This document shows, one piece after another, positions 43,813 to 53,100 of a stretch of 64,000 nucleotides of DNA. The first letter of the stretch is position 1, and each line of letters opens with the position of its first letter. The translations under genes were made by a program, and so were the position numbers. Location of the stretch: positions 1-64,000 of the forward strand of contig NZ_LNQV01000015.1 of the NCBI RefSeq assembly GCF_001515305.1. The letters are read 5' to 3'. The notes under the pieces were generated by a model, which saw nothing but the letters and a program-made list of their open reading frames with translations, had not been told where the DNA came from and did no database searches. Source of the stretch: Aquitalea pelogenes. GTDB taxonomy: Bacteria; Pseudomonadota; Gammaproteobacteria; Burkholderiales; Chromobacteriaceae.

Positions 43813-44643
43813 TTGAAGTCAACTGCCTCTACGTCTTATTTCACCCGCGCCAGCCGTTTGCTGCGCCTGGTTTGCCACATTGCCCTGGGCATTTTCATTG
43901 TTGCCACCCGCTATCCGCGCCTGGCACAGGCCGAGCGTGCGGTGGTGACCCGGCGCTGGTCTGGCCATTTGCTGAAGATTCTCGGCATCACGGTCAAGGT
44001 GGAAGGGGTGAACCCCGGCTTTTATCCGCCCAATACCCTGCTGGTGGCCAATCATGTGTCCTGGCTGGACATTTTCGTGCTCAGCAGCTGCACGGTCTCG
44101 CGCTTTGTCGCCAAGCGTGAAATCCGCTCCTGGCCGCTGATTGGCTGGGTGGTGAATGCGGGCGGCACGCTGTTCATCGACCGCAGCAACCGCCGCGATG
44201 CCAGCCGGGTGAATCAGCTCTTGGCCGACGCACTGGGCAAGGGCAGCTGCATGGCAGTGTTCCCCGAGGCCACCACTTCGGATGGCCGTGGCATCCTGCC
44301 GTTCAAGGCCTCACTGTTTGAAGCCGCCCTGCCTTCGCGCAGCACGGTGCAGCCGGTGTCCATGCGTTATCAACTGCCGGATGGCAGCCTGACCACCGCT
44401 CCGGCTTATGCCGGTGACACCACCTTCTGGCAAAGCATCAAGTTGATTCTGGCGCAGCCGGCGATGGAGGTTGCCCTCACCTACGGTCAGCCGATGAAGG
44501 CGGGCGAAGGCGAGTTGACCACGCGCTTCGCCCTGTCGGAACGTGCATTCCGCGAAGTCTGCCTCGGGCTCAGGCTGCCACTTCCCGATACGCCGGGCAC
44601 GGCAGCGAAAACGTCTGCCTGTCCTCCAGCCGAAGTGCAGTAA
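43813..44643 (+). CDS. plsC: 1-acyl-sn-glycerol-3-phosphate acyltransferase
   Basis: A 276-residue membrane acyltransferase that makes phosphatidic acid. One hydrophobic N-terminal segment (LLRLVCHIALGIFIVATRYP) is followed by the catalytic NHVSWLD, GWVVNAGGTLFIDRSNRRDA and FPEATTSDGRGILPFKASL blocks. The start is the TTG at 43813; no ATG lies in frame. An ATG at 43796 opens a six-codon frame that ends TGA overlapping this TTG, which may couple translation or reflect a missing base. The 3' end overlaps the convergent apaH gene by 74 bases. Confidence 0.88.
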   Translation: MKSTASTSYFTRASRLLRLVCHIALGIFIVATRYPRLAQAERAVVTRRWSGHLLKILGITVKVEGVNPGFYPPNTLLVANHVSWLDIFVLSSCTVSRFVAKREIRSWPLIGWVVNAGGTLFIDRSNRRDASRVNQLLADALGKGSCMAVFPEATTSDGRGILPFKASLFEAALPSRSTVQPVSMRYQLPDGSLTTAPAYAGDTTFWQSIKLILAQPAMEVALTYGQPMKAGEGELTTRFALSERAFREVCLGLRLPLPDTPGTAAKTSACPPAEVQ

Positions 44644-45391
44644 GGCTGCCGCCCCACAGGCAGCCGCTGTCGATGGCGAGAACATCCTCGGTCAGGTGCA
44701 AGCCCAGCGCCGACCAGTGACCGCAGATGATGGGGGTATGGCTGCTGCGCCGCCCCTTGGCCTCGAACCAGGGAATCAGGTTGGCCGGTGCGCCGTCACG
44801 CTCACCCTTGTAGGCAAGGTCGATTTCACCATCACGGGTAATGAAGCGCATGCGGGTCATGGCATTGACGATGACGCGCAGGCGCTCGGCCCCCTTGAGT
44901 TCATCCGACCAGCGAACCGGCTTGTTGCCATACAGCCGGGACAGGAATTCGCGGTAGTAAGGGCCGGACAGGCCATCTTCCACCTCTTCGGCCAGACGCA
45001 GTGCCCGGTCGATGCTCCACTCGGGCAACAGGCCGGCATGCACCATGGCATAGCCCTGCTCGGCAATCATCAAGGGCTGACAGCGCAGCCAGTCCAGCAA
45101 TACCTTGCCATCCGCCGCATTGAGAATGTCTTCCACCGTATCGCTGCGGTGCAGCTTGCCAAAGCCTTCTGACACGGCCAGCAAGTGCAGGTCGTGATTG
45201 CCCAATACAATCTGCACCCGGTCCTGCTGCTGGAATACCCAGCGCAGCACCTGCAAGGATTCCGGCCCACGATTGACCAGGTCGCCGGTCAACCACAATG
45301 TGTCCTTGCCGGGATTGAAGTCAATCTGCCGCAGCAGTTGCTGAAATGGGCCGAAACAGCCCTGAATGTCGCCAATTGCGTATGTTGCCAT
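44570..45391 (-). CDS. apaH: Symmetrical bis(5'-nucleosyl)-tetraphosphatase
   Basis: A 273-residue metallophosphatase that splits Ap4A into two ADP. Metal motifs are YAIGDIQGC at the start, WLTGDLVNRGPESLQ, VLGNHDLHLLA and HAGLLPEW. The ATG at 45391 is preferred over GTG two codons earlier since GAGGTG sits four bases before it. The last 74 bases overlap the end of plsC on the other strand, and both C-termini look natural. Confidence 0.95.
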   Translation of the reverse strand: MATYAIGDIQGCFGPFQQLLRQIDFNPGKDTLWLTGDLVNRGPESLQVLRWVFQQQDRVQIVLGNHDLHLLAVSEGFGKLHRSDTVEDILNAADGKVLLDWLRCQPLMIAEQGYAMVHAGLLPEWSIDRALRLAEEVEDGLSGPYYREFLSRLYGNKPVRWSDELKGAERLRVIVNAMTRMRFITRDGEIDLAYKGERDGAPANLIPWFEAKGRRSSHTPIICGHWSALGLHLTEDVLAIDSGCLWGGSLTALRLEDRQTFSLPCPAYREVAA

Positions 45392-45541
45392 CTTCACCTC
45401 GGACAGTGCGACAGGCCAAGCCGGGGCCAGCCGCCGGGAGCCACATGATACCGCATGCTACAATGCAGCACCTTGGTTACCACCATGCAACGCTGCTGAG
45501 CGTTTCTGCCAGCATCTGCCTTCATTGCCGGAATTCCACCC

Positions 45542-47556
45542 ATGGCCGCACCACAGCTTAATCCGCCGCAACGCGAAGCAATCCATCACCTCGACGGTCC
45601 CTTGCTGGTACTGGCCGGTGCGGGCTCCGGCAAAACGCGGGTGATTACCTACAAGATCACCCACCTGATCCGCCACGGCAATATCCCGGCACGGCATATC
45701 GCCGCCATTACCTTTACCAACAAGGCGGCGCGCGAAATGCTGGAACGGGTGGGCAAGCTGCTCACCGCCCAGGAAATCCGCGGCATTACCGTGTCCACCT
45801 TCCACTCGCTGGGCATGCAGATACTGCGCCAGGAAGCCACTCACCTCGGCTACAAGCCACAGTTTTCCATTCTGGATGCCTTCGATGCCGGCAAGATCAT
45901 CGCTGACATCCTGAAAAGCACGCACAAGGACGAAGTGCGCAAGGTGCAAAGCCAGATATCGCTATGGAAAAACGACCTGAAAGGCCCGGACCAGATGCTG
46001 GTTGAGGCAGAGGGCGAATGGGAAAGCATCTGCGCGCGCACCTATCTGGCCTATCAGGACACGCTGACGGCGTATCAGGCGGTGGATTTTGACGATCTCA
46101 TCCGCCTGCCGGTACAGCTGTTCAAGACCCACCCGGAAGTGCTGCTCAAGTGGCAGGGCAAGCTGCATTACCTGCTGATCGACGAATATCAGGATACCAA
46201 CACCTGCCAGTACCAGATGGTGAAGCTGCTGGCCGGGGTGCGCGGCCAGTTCACCGCCGTGGGCGATGACGACCAGTCCATCTACGCCTGGCGCGGTGCC
46301 AATATGGAAAACCTGCGTCTGCTGCAACAGGACTACCCGCAGCTGCGCATCATCAAGCTGGAGCAGAACTACCGCTCCACCGCGCGTATCCTGCGCGCGG
46401 CCAACTCGGTGATTTCCAATAACCCCAAGCTGTTTGAAAAGCAGCTGTGGAGCGAACTGGGCCTAGGCGAGCCCATCCACGTGGTGCAATGCAAGGACGA
46501 AGAACACGAGGCCGAACTGGTGGTGCAACGCTTGCTGGCACACAAGTTTGAATACCGTACCGAGTTCAAGGACTACGCCATCCTGTACCGTGGCAACTAT
46601 CAGGCGCGCATTTTCGAACAGGCGTTGCGCAACCAGCGTATTCCCTACCAGATGGCCGGCGGACAAAGCTTCTTCGACAAGCCGGAAATCAAGGACGTGC
46701 TGGCCTATCTGCGCCTGCTGACCAACCCGGATGACGACCCGGCCTTCATCCGCGCCGTCACCACGCCCAAACGCGGCGTAGGAGCCGGGACACTGGAAAA
46801 ACTGGGCGGCTGGGCCGGTCAGTGCGGCAAAGCCTGTTTGCCAGTGCCTTCGAACCGGGTTTCCGGGTGCAGGTGCAAAACACCCAGCTGGAACCGCTCA
46901 GCCAGTTCTGCGACTTCATCAACCGCCTGCAATACCGGGTTATCCGTGAACCGGCTGGCGAACTGGCCATGGAACTGGTCAAGGCCATCGGCTATGAAGC
47001 CTGGCTGTATGACAGCGAGGACAGCCCGCGCATTGCCGAAACCAAATGGAAAAACGTGCTGGAGCTGGTGGCATGGCTGGCCAAGAAGGGCGAGGCCGAT
47101 GGCAAGAACCTGATCGAGCTGTCACAGACCATCGCCCTGATCACCATGCTGGAAGGCCGCGACGAAGGCGAAGTGGATGCAGTAAAAATGTCCACCCTGC
47201 ACGCATCCAAGGGGCTGGAGTATCCCTATGTCTTCCTGGTGGGAACTGAAGAAGGCATTCTGCCGCACAGCGAATCGGTGGATAACGGCATGGTGGAAGA
47301 AGAACGGCGGCTGATGTACGTGGGCATCACCCGCGCCCAGCGCATGCTCACCCTCTCCTACTGCGTGAAACGCCGCCGTGCGGGCGAATGGCAGTTTGTC
47401 GAACCATCACGCTTCATTGCCGAAATCGACGGCAGCGACCTGCGCCACTTTGGCCGCCCCGGTGCCGAACCCATTGTCAGCAAGAGCGAAGGCAAATCGC
47501 GGCTGGCCAGCCTTTCGGCCATGCTGGCGGAAAAGACCAAGCCGGCAGATAACTGA
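45542..47556 (+). pseudogene. rep: ATP-dependent DNA helicase Rep, frameshifted as sequenced
   Basis: A superfamily 1 helicase, expected length about 671 residues. Frame one has all the N-terminal motifs: LVLAGAGSGKTRVITYKI, AITFTNKAAREM, VSTFHSLGMQILR, LLIDEYQDTN, AVGDDDQSIYAWRGA and LEQNYRST. Near 46831 it shifts (after GWAGQCGK) and frame two continues SLFASAFEPGFRVQ through KMSTLHASKGLEYPYVFLVG and RRLMYVGITRAQRML to the stop. Adding one base in GGCAAAGCC (as GGCAAAAGCC) joins the halves. All helicase motifs survive, so a sequence error is likelier than loss of rep. The next gene is convergent, with a shared terminator. Confidence 0.92.
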
Positions 47557-47578
47557 CCCTCTCTTGTCATCCAGACAT

Positions 47579-47610
47579 AAAAAAACGCGCTGCAAGCAGC
47601 GCGTTTTTCA
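47579..47610. terminator. Bidirectional terminator between rep and the cytochrome gene
   Basis: AAAAACGCGCTGC pairs with GCAGCGCGTTTTT around AA, with A/T runs on both sides. It lies between convergent genes. Confidence 0.92.
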
Positions 47611-47627
47611 TTGGTAGAGTGTTCTGC

Positions 47628-48368
47628 TTATTTGGCGTTATTCACCATGTATTCGACGGCAGCACGGAATTCCGTATCGCTACCACCGAAACCACCCTTG
47701 GGCGGCATGGCGTTCAGGCCCTTGGTGGCAATCTTCACCACTTCGTCCAGACCAACCTTGGTACGCTCAGCCCAGGCAGCCTTGTCGCCAAACTTCGGCG
47801 CACCAGCAGCACCACTACCGTGGCAGGCCACGCAAACGCTTTCGTAAATCTTCTTGCCAACCACAGCCGGATCAGCCGGAGCACCCGCAGCAGCGCCACC
47901 AACCGGCGGTTCGGTAAACTTGGCACCACCTGCATTACCCATGTAGGCAACAGCACGTTTTACTTCATCGTCGGTCAGGTCAGCAGCGCCACCCTTGGCC
48001 GGCATGGCGTTGAAGCCTTGCAGCGCATGCTGGGTCAGCACATCCCAACCCTTGGCAATACGCGGGCCCCAGGCACCGGCATCACCAAACTTGGGCGAAC
48101 CAGCCAGGCCCTGGCCGTGACAGGAAATACAAATGGCCTTGAATACCTGCTCGCCGGTACGCATGCCCGGAGGTGCATCGCTGACCTTGGCTTCGCCTAC
48201 CGGTTTCAGACGAGCGGCAACAGCCTCCTTGGTCATGACCTCGGCATCAACGTTGTAACCACCGGTAGCCAGCTTGGCCAGCAACCAGATTGCCACTACC
48301 AGACCAACAACGACGCCAACCAGGACCTTGATAACCTGACCGGGAGCCATTCCGTTCTCATTACTCAT
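47628..48368 (-). CDS. Membrane-anchored dihaem cytochrome c (c4/c5 type)
   Basis: A 246-residue electron carrier. An uncleaved N-terminal membrane helix (VIKVLVGVVVGLVVAIWLLA) anchors two cytochrome c domains in the periplasm. Haem motifs are CISCH in the first and CVACH in the second, with the methionine ligands in NAMPAKGG and NAMPPKGG. A Gly/Ala/Pro-rich linker joins the domains. It would carry electrons from the bc1 complex to a terminal oxidase or to denitrification enzymes, as in Neisseriaceae. The ATG at 48366-48368 has GAGG upstream. Confidence 0.93.
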   Translation of the reverse strand: MSNENGMAPGQVIKVLVGVVVGLVVAIWLLAKLATGGYNVDAEVMTKEAVAARLKPVGEAKVSDAPPGMRTGEQVFKAICISCHGQGLAGSPKFGDAGAWGPRIAKGWDVLTQHALQGFNAMPAKGGAADLTDDEVKRAVAYMGNAGGAKFTEPPVGGAAAGAPADPAVVGKKIYESVCVACHGSGAAGAPKFGDKAAWAERTKVGLDEVVKIATKGLNAMPPKGGFGGSDTEFRAAVEYMVNNAK

Positions 48369-48508
48369 TCGAGCCTCGCCTGAAAAAAATGACAATTAAG
48401 ATGGAGTGGGATTATACGGTAAGCCGCGAAGCAAGGCAAAAACCATACACTGGACTCGGACATGCCCTTTGCGCTATGATCCGCCCTGCTTTGCAGCAAC
48501 ATCACAGC

Positions 48509-48585
48509 GCACCCGTAGCTCAGTTGGATAGAGTGTCAGTTTCCGAAGCTGAAGGTCACAGGTTCGATCCCTGTCGGGTGCGCCA
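48509..48585 (+). tRNA. tRNA-Arg (anticodon CCG)
   Basis: A full cloverleaf. The acceptor stem is GCACCCG with CGGGTGC, the D arm contains GCTCAGTTGGATAGAGT, the anticodon stem TCAGT/GCTGA carries the loop TTCCGAA, the T arm is ACAGG-TTCGATC-CCTGT, and CCA is encoded. The anticodon CCG reads CGG. Confidence 0.97.
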
Positions 48586-48975
48586 ATCAAATCAAGCATT
48601 TAGACAACACTCCCCGTCAATGCTGCAGACAAAACGCCCGTGAGGCACTTCCCCGATTTAGCTTCTGGTTTCCTGATTCATCCTGCATCGTTCATTTACC
48701 AAACGGATATGTACAGAATTTTCGCTCTTGCCATGGGTAAATTCTGCCAAATATCGTTTTAGTCATGTGTTGCTGTGATAACAACCAAGCAGCACATCTG
48801 TACCAGCCCCTGCCCTGTTGCCGCTCCCATTTTCAGAAGTACCATGGCAAATTCCATCATGCTGCCCATGTGTCAAACTGCGATCAGGCAGTAAAACAGC
48901 CAGCGTGCGTTTGCAGGCTGGCTGGGGTTGCGCTGCAGCGAGTCAAGGCAGCGTAGACGTCTGTAAAGATATGCG
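48586..48975. other. Intergenic region between tRNA-Arg and the bacterioferritin genes
   Basis: No convincing gene in 390 bases; short open frames here have no ribosome binding site or recognisable product. It is rather AT-rich at 48600-48780. The bacterioferritin terminator lies at 48893-48924. Confidence 0.55.
48893..48924 (-). terminator. Terminator of the bacterioferritin unit
   Basis: On the minus strand CAGCCAGC pairs with GCTGGCTG around a 12-base loop, followed by TTTT. It lies about 52 bases after the last bacterioferritin stop. Confidence 0.7.
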
Positions 48976-49449
48976 TCAGGACTGGATCTGGCTTTGCAGG
49001 TAGTTGGCCAGGCTGACATCCCGGATCAGGCTGAGCTGGGTTTCCAGCCAGTCTATGGTTTCTTCGCAGTGTTCCAGCAGTTCTTGCAGCAGTTCGCGGC
49101 TGACGTAGTCCTGCTTCTGTTCGCAATGGGCGATGCCCTCTACCAGCAAGGGGCGCTGTACTTCAAGTTCATAGCGCAAGTCGCTGCGCAGGCACTCTTC
49201 CACGTTTTCGCCGATATGCAATTTGCCCAGGTCTTGCAGATTGGGCAGGCCTTCCAGAAACAGGATGCGCTCGATCAGTTCATCCGCTTCCTTCATCACG
49301 CGGATGGATTGCTTGTACTGGTAGTCGTTCAGCCTCTCCAGGCCCCAGTTACGGAACATGCGGGCGTGCAGGAAATACTGGTTGATGGCGGTCAGTTCGT
49401 TGCGCAAGACGTGGTTGAGCAGCTTGATGACGGATTTGTCTGCTTTCAT
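48976..49449 (-). CDS. Bacterioferritin, haem-binding subunit without a ferroxidase centre (BfrB-like)
   Basis: A 157-residue ferritin-fold subunit. The haem ligand Met52 is kept (IRVMKEADE). E18 and the E94-type residue are present, but the other ferroxidase ligands are lost: E51 is Val, H54 is Glu, E127 is Cys and H130 is Thr by alignment with E. coli Bfr. It should bind haem and form the shell but not oxidise iron by itself. The gene lies eight bases after the complementary subunit, so the two are made together. In Neisseria two Bfr subunits share these tasks in the same way. Confidence 0.9.
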   Translation of the reverse strand: MKADKSVIKLLNHVLRNELTAINQYFLHARMFRNWGLERLNDYQYKQSIRVMKEADELIERILFLEGLPNLQDLGKLHIGENVEECLRSDLRYELEVQRPLLVEGIAHCEQKQDYVSRELLQELLEHCEETIDWLETQLSLIRDVSLANYLQSQIQS

Positions 49450-49457
49450 GGGTGTCC

Positions 49458-49928
49458 TTACGCCATCTGGCTTTGCAGGTAGTTGGGCAGGCCGGTCAGG
49501 TCAATCAGTCGCAGCTGTTTTTCCAGGAAATAGGCGTGGTCCATTTCGGTGTCATCCAGTTGCAGCACCAGCATTTCACGGCTGACAAAGTCTTCTGCCT
49601 GTTCACACTGGGCAATGCCTTGCTTCAAGGCAGCAGTGACCTTGTACTCCAGCGCGAGGTCTGCCTTGAGCATGTCGGGAACAGTCTTGCCGATGTGCAG
49701 TGCTTCGCGCTTGCTCAGGTCGGGCTTGCCTTCCAGAAACAGGATGCGCTGGATGATGGCCTGCGCGTGTTCGCGTTCGTGGGCGGATTCGTGCAATGCC
49801 TTTTCCGCCAGTTTGCCAAGGCCCATGTCGGCATACATTTCACCATGCAGCAAATACTGGTCGACCGCGGTGAGCTCTCCAGCCAGCAGCGTGTTGAGCA
49901 AATCAATAATGGCTTGTTTGCCTTGCAT
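49458..49928 (-). CDS. Bacterioferritin, ferroxidase subunit without the haem ligand (BfrA-like)
   Basis: A 156-residue ferritin-fold subunit. The ferroxidase ligands E18, E51 and H54 (HEREHAQ), the E94-type residue (ALEY) and E127/H130 (TEMDHAY) are all kept. The position of the haem ligand Met52 is Arg. It thus complements the next gene. The ATG at 49926-49928 has GGAAGGA upstream; the open frame reaches 50054 but the extension is unlike ferritins. The pair probably builds a mixed 24-mer for iron storage. Confidence 0.92.
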   Translation of the reverse strand: MQGKQAIIDLLNTLLAGELTAVDQYLLHGEMYADMGLGKLAEKALHESAHEREHAQAIIQRILFLEGKPDLSKREALHIGKTVPDMLKADLALEYKVTAALKQGIAQCEQAEDFVSREMLVLQLDDTEMDHAYFLEKQLRLIDLTGLPNYLQSQMA

Positions 49929-50110
49929 AAAGGAATTCCTTCCGTCTGTGATATACAGCTGTGCCCAGGCCACGGCCTTAAGCACATGAACAGCCTGGAT
50001 TGTAACGGGTATATCCGCTTGCCGGATGGTATCCGTGCAAGGTTCTGAAGTCATCAGTCTAGTACCATGCCGCGGTCAATGCACGACAGGTGCAACAGTC
50101 CTGTTCTGGC

Positions 50111-53100
50111 TCAGGATGAAGAACCCTGATTGGCCTGTGCCGAACTGAGCGCTTGCAGTTGCTTGTCCAGTACCGCCTGCAAATCATCCACCGCGGCATA
50201 CAGGGCTTGCACCTGTGGCAGGGCTTCGCTGATGTCTTCATGCTCGTGGCAATAGGCTTCCAGCGCCTGACAGCTGTTGATCACCTGGCTGGCACTGATG
50301 ATGCGGGCGGCGCCCTTGATCTGGTGCGCCTGCCGTGCTACCCCCGGGCTGTTGCCCAGCAGTACGAGGGATCTGAGCGCCTCGGTGTCATCCTGCAAGC
50401 CTTGTCGCAGGTGTGACAGCAACTGATGGAGCTGCTCGTCTTCCATGAACTCCAGTTCGTTCAGGCTGTAACTGACAGCGGGAATGCTTTCTTCCAGTTC
50501 CAGCCGGTCTTTCATGTGATGCTGCAGGCAGACGCGCAGGCCGGAGAGGCTGACGGGTTTGAACAGGCAGTCGTCCATGCCGGCAGCCAGACAGCGTGCC
50601 TTTTCGTCCGGCAGGGCGTTGGCGGTGAAGCCCAGCAACAACACCGGCGGGCGTTGCTCCTGCTCTTCTTGCTGCCGGATCGCCTGTGCCAGCTGATAGC
50701 CATTCATTTCCGGCATGTTGCAGTCGGTAAACACCACGTGGAACTGCCCCTGCTGCCACAGCATCAGGCCTTCGCGGCCGTGGGTGGCCGTGCTGGTCTG
50801 GTGTCCCAGATAGCGCAGTTGCTGGGCCAACAGCAGCCGGTTTGCCGCATTGTCGTCCACTACCAGGATGCGCAAGGCCAGTTCATCGGCCAGCCCGTTG
50901 CTGCCCGGGGTCTGGCTGGCCGGCGCAGGTGGGACATAGGCCTGTTCCGACAGCGGCAACCTGAGTTCGATATCCAGCCGGGTGCCGTCATACAGGCGAC
51001 TGCTGAGGTTGAGCGAGCCTTGCATCATTTCACACAGGGTGCGGCTGATCACCAGCCCCAGGCCCGTCCCGCTGTGTACATTGCGTGCCGTGCCACGTGC
51101 CTGGCCAAACGGCATGAACAGGCGCTGCTGGTCTTCTTCGGAAATGCCGATACCGGTATCGGTGACGCGGATGTGCACCAGCAACTGCTGATCGGGCAGC
51201 AGGCTTTGGCGGACCCGGACATTGACGCTGCCCTGGGTGGTGAACTTGATGGCATTGCTGAGCAGATTGGACAGGATCTGCTTGAAGCGCAGCGGGTCGA
51301 GCATGACCTGCCACTGTGCCGGGTCTGGCGGTTCCACATCCAGAAACAGTCCCAGCTGCTTTTGCCGCGCCAGTCCGTCAAAAACGCGCACCACGGACTG
51401 GGACAGCTCCAGCAGGTTGCAAGGCTCCGGGTTCAGGCTGAGATGACCGGATTCGATGCGCACGATATCCAGAATGTCGCCAATCAGCCCCAACAGCCCC
51501 TGTGCCGAGTCATACGCCACCTGCAAGGACGGCCGGTCGACCATGCCGTGTTCGGCCTGACGCAAGGCCAGCTCCAGCATGCCGATGACGGCGCTCATCG
51601 GCGTGCGGATTTCATGGCTCATGGTGGCCAGGAAGGTGGTCTTGGCCTGGCTGGCCTTGTCAGCCTGATCCTTGGCGGCTTGCAGTTCTTCAATCAGCCG
51701 GCGCCGTTCGCTGATGTCAATCCAGCCGCATATCACGCCGCGAATCACCCCTTCGGTATCGCGGAACGGCTGGATCCAGTGAAAGGCAGAGACATGCTGC
51801 TTGTTCAGCATGACCTCCCGGTCACGCTGGATGGGCACACCGTATTCGATGGCCAGCTGGTAATCCTGGGCCAGCGTGGTGCGGGTCTTGTCATCAATGT
51901 CGATGAGGCCGCCAATATTGTCGCGATGGCTCATGGCCTCTTCACGCGTCAGCGCCAGCGCCAGCGCCTGCAAATAATGCTCGTTGCAGCTGATGAGCAA
52001 GCCCTTTCGGTCCAGCACGTAAACCGGATAAGGCGTGACATCAATCAGCGTGGTCATGAAGTTGAGTTGGTCGTTAAGGGCCTTTTCTGCGGTTTGCCGC
52101 TTGACGATCTGCTTGCGCAAACGGCTGTTCCAAGCCAGGGACACCAGTAACAGGATGCTGGCCACCCCGATCACCAGATAGATCAGGCCCAGGCTGTAGT
52201 CATACCAGCTTTGGTTGCTGGCCCCCACATTGGTGCGCCAGCGTTCGTTGAACAGATTGTCCAGGCTTTCCGGCCCGATGCTGAACAGGGCCTTGTTGAT
52301 GATGTCGCGCAGCATCGGCTCGTCTGCCTGCATGGCCAGCGACAGCGCATTGGTGGGAAGCCCGGTGATATTCACTTCACGCAGCTTGCCGTTGAACAGC
52401 AAGGGCAGGTAGTAGCGGCTGTTCATGGTGGCCACCAGCGCCATGTCCGCCTTGCCGTTTTCCACCAAGTCGAATGCCGATACCGGGTTATTCACCTCCT
52501 TGAAAATGGCACCGGGCAGTACCTTGCCCCAGCCCATGGCTTCCACCAGGCCGCGATTGACCGCAATCACCTTGTTGTGCAGATCGTCCACACTGCGCGG
52601 CGCATCGGCATTGTTGCGAATGACCAGATTGTAGGAAAGATAGGTCACCGGATCGGACAACAGCAGGCCCGGCTTGTTTTCACTCCCGATGCGCACCGGC
52701 GTGACCGCAAGGTCAACCTGCTTGTAGCGCATCATTTCCATGGTGTTTTCCAGCGAGTGCGACTTCTTCACTTCCAGTCGCACTCCGATACGTGGCGCAA
52801 TCAGCTCCAGCAGCTCGGCAGTGGCACCGCGCCATTCGCCCTGGTCATCAAAAAAGGAAATCGGTGCCAGCGTATGGCTGGCCGCTATGCGCAGCACCGG
52901 ATGCTGTTTGAGCCATTCCCGCTCCGCCGGCGTGAAGTTGATGGGGAAGGCGTAGGGCTGCAAGAACATGGCGCCACCACTCCAGCGCTGCATCAATTGC
53001 AATTGCTGGGCCTGGCCCAACTGTCCCAGTGCCTTGTTGACCGCCGTTTGCAAGGGACCGCTGCCAGCCGGCATGGCAAAGGACCAGTTACTGTCCCAGC

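Noticed and set aside
48765..48956. Small plus-strand open frame near the bacterioferritin genes
   Set aside because: No ribosome binding site, no recognisable product, and it overlaps the terminator of the bacterioferritin unit.
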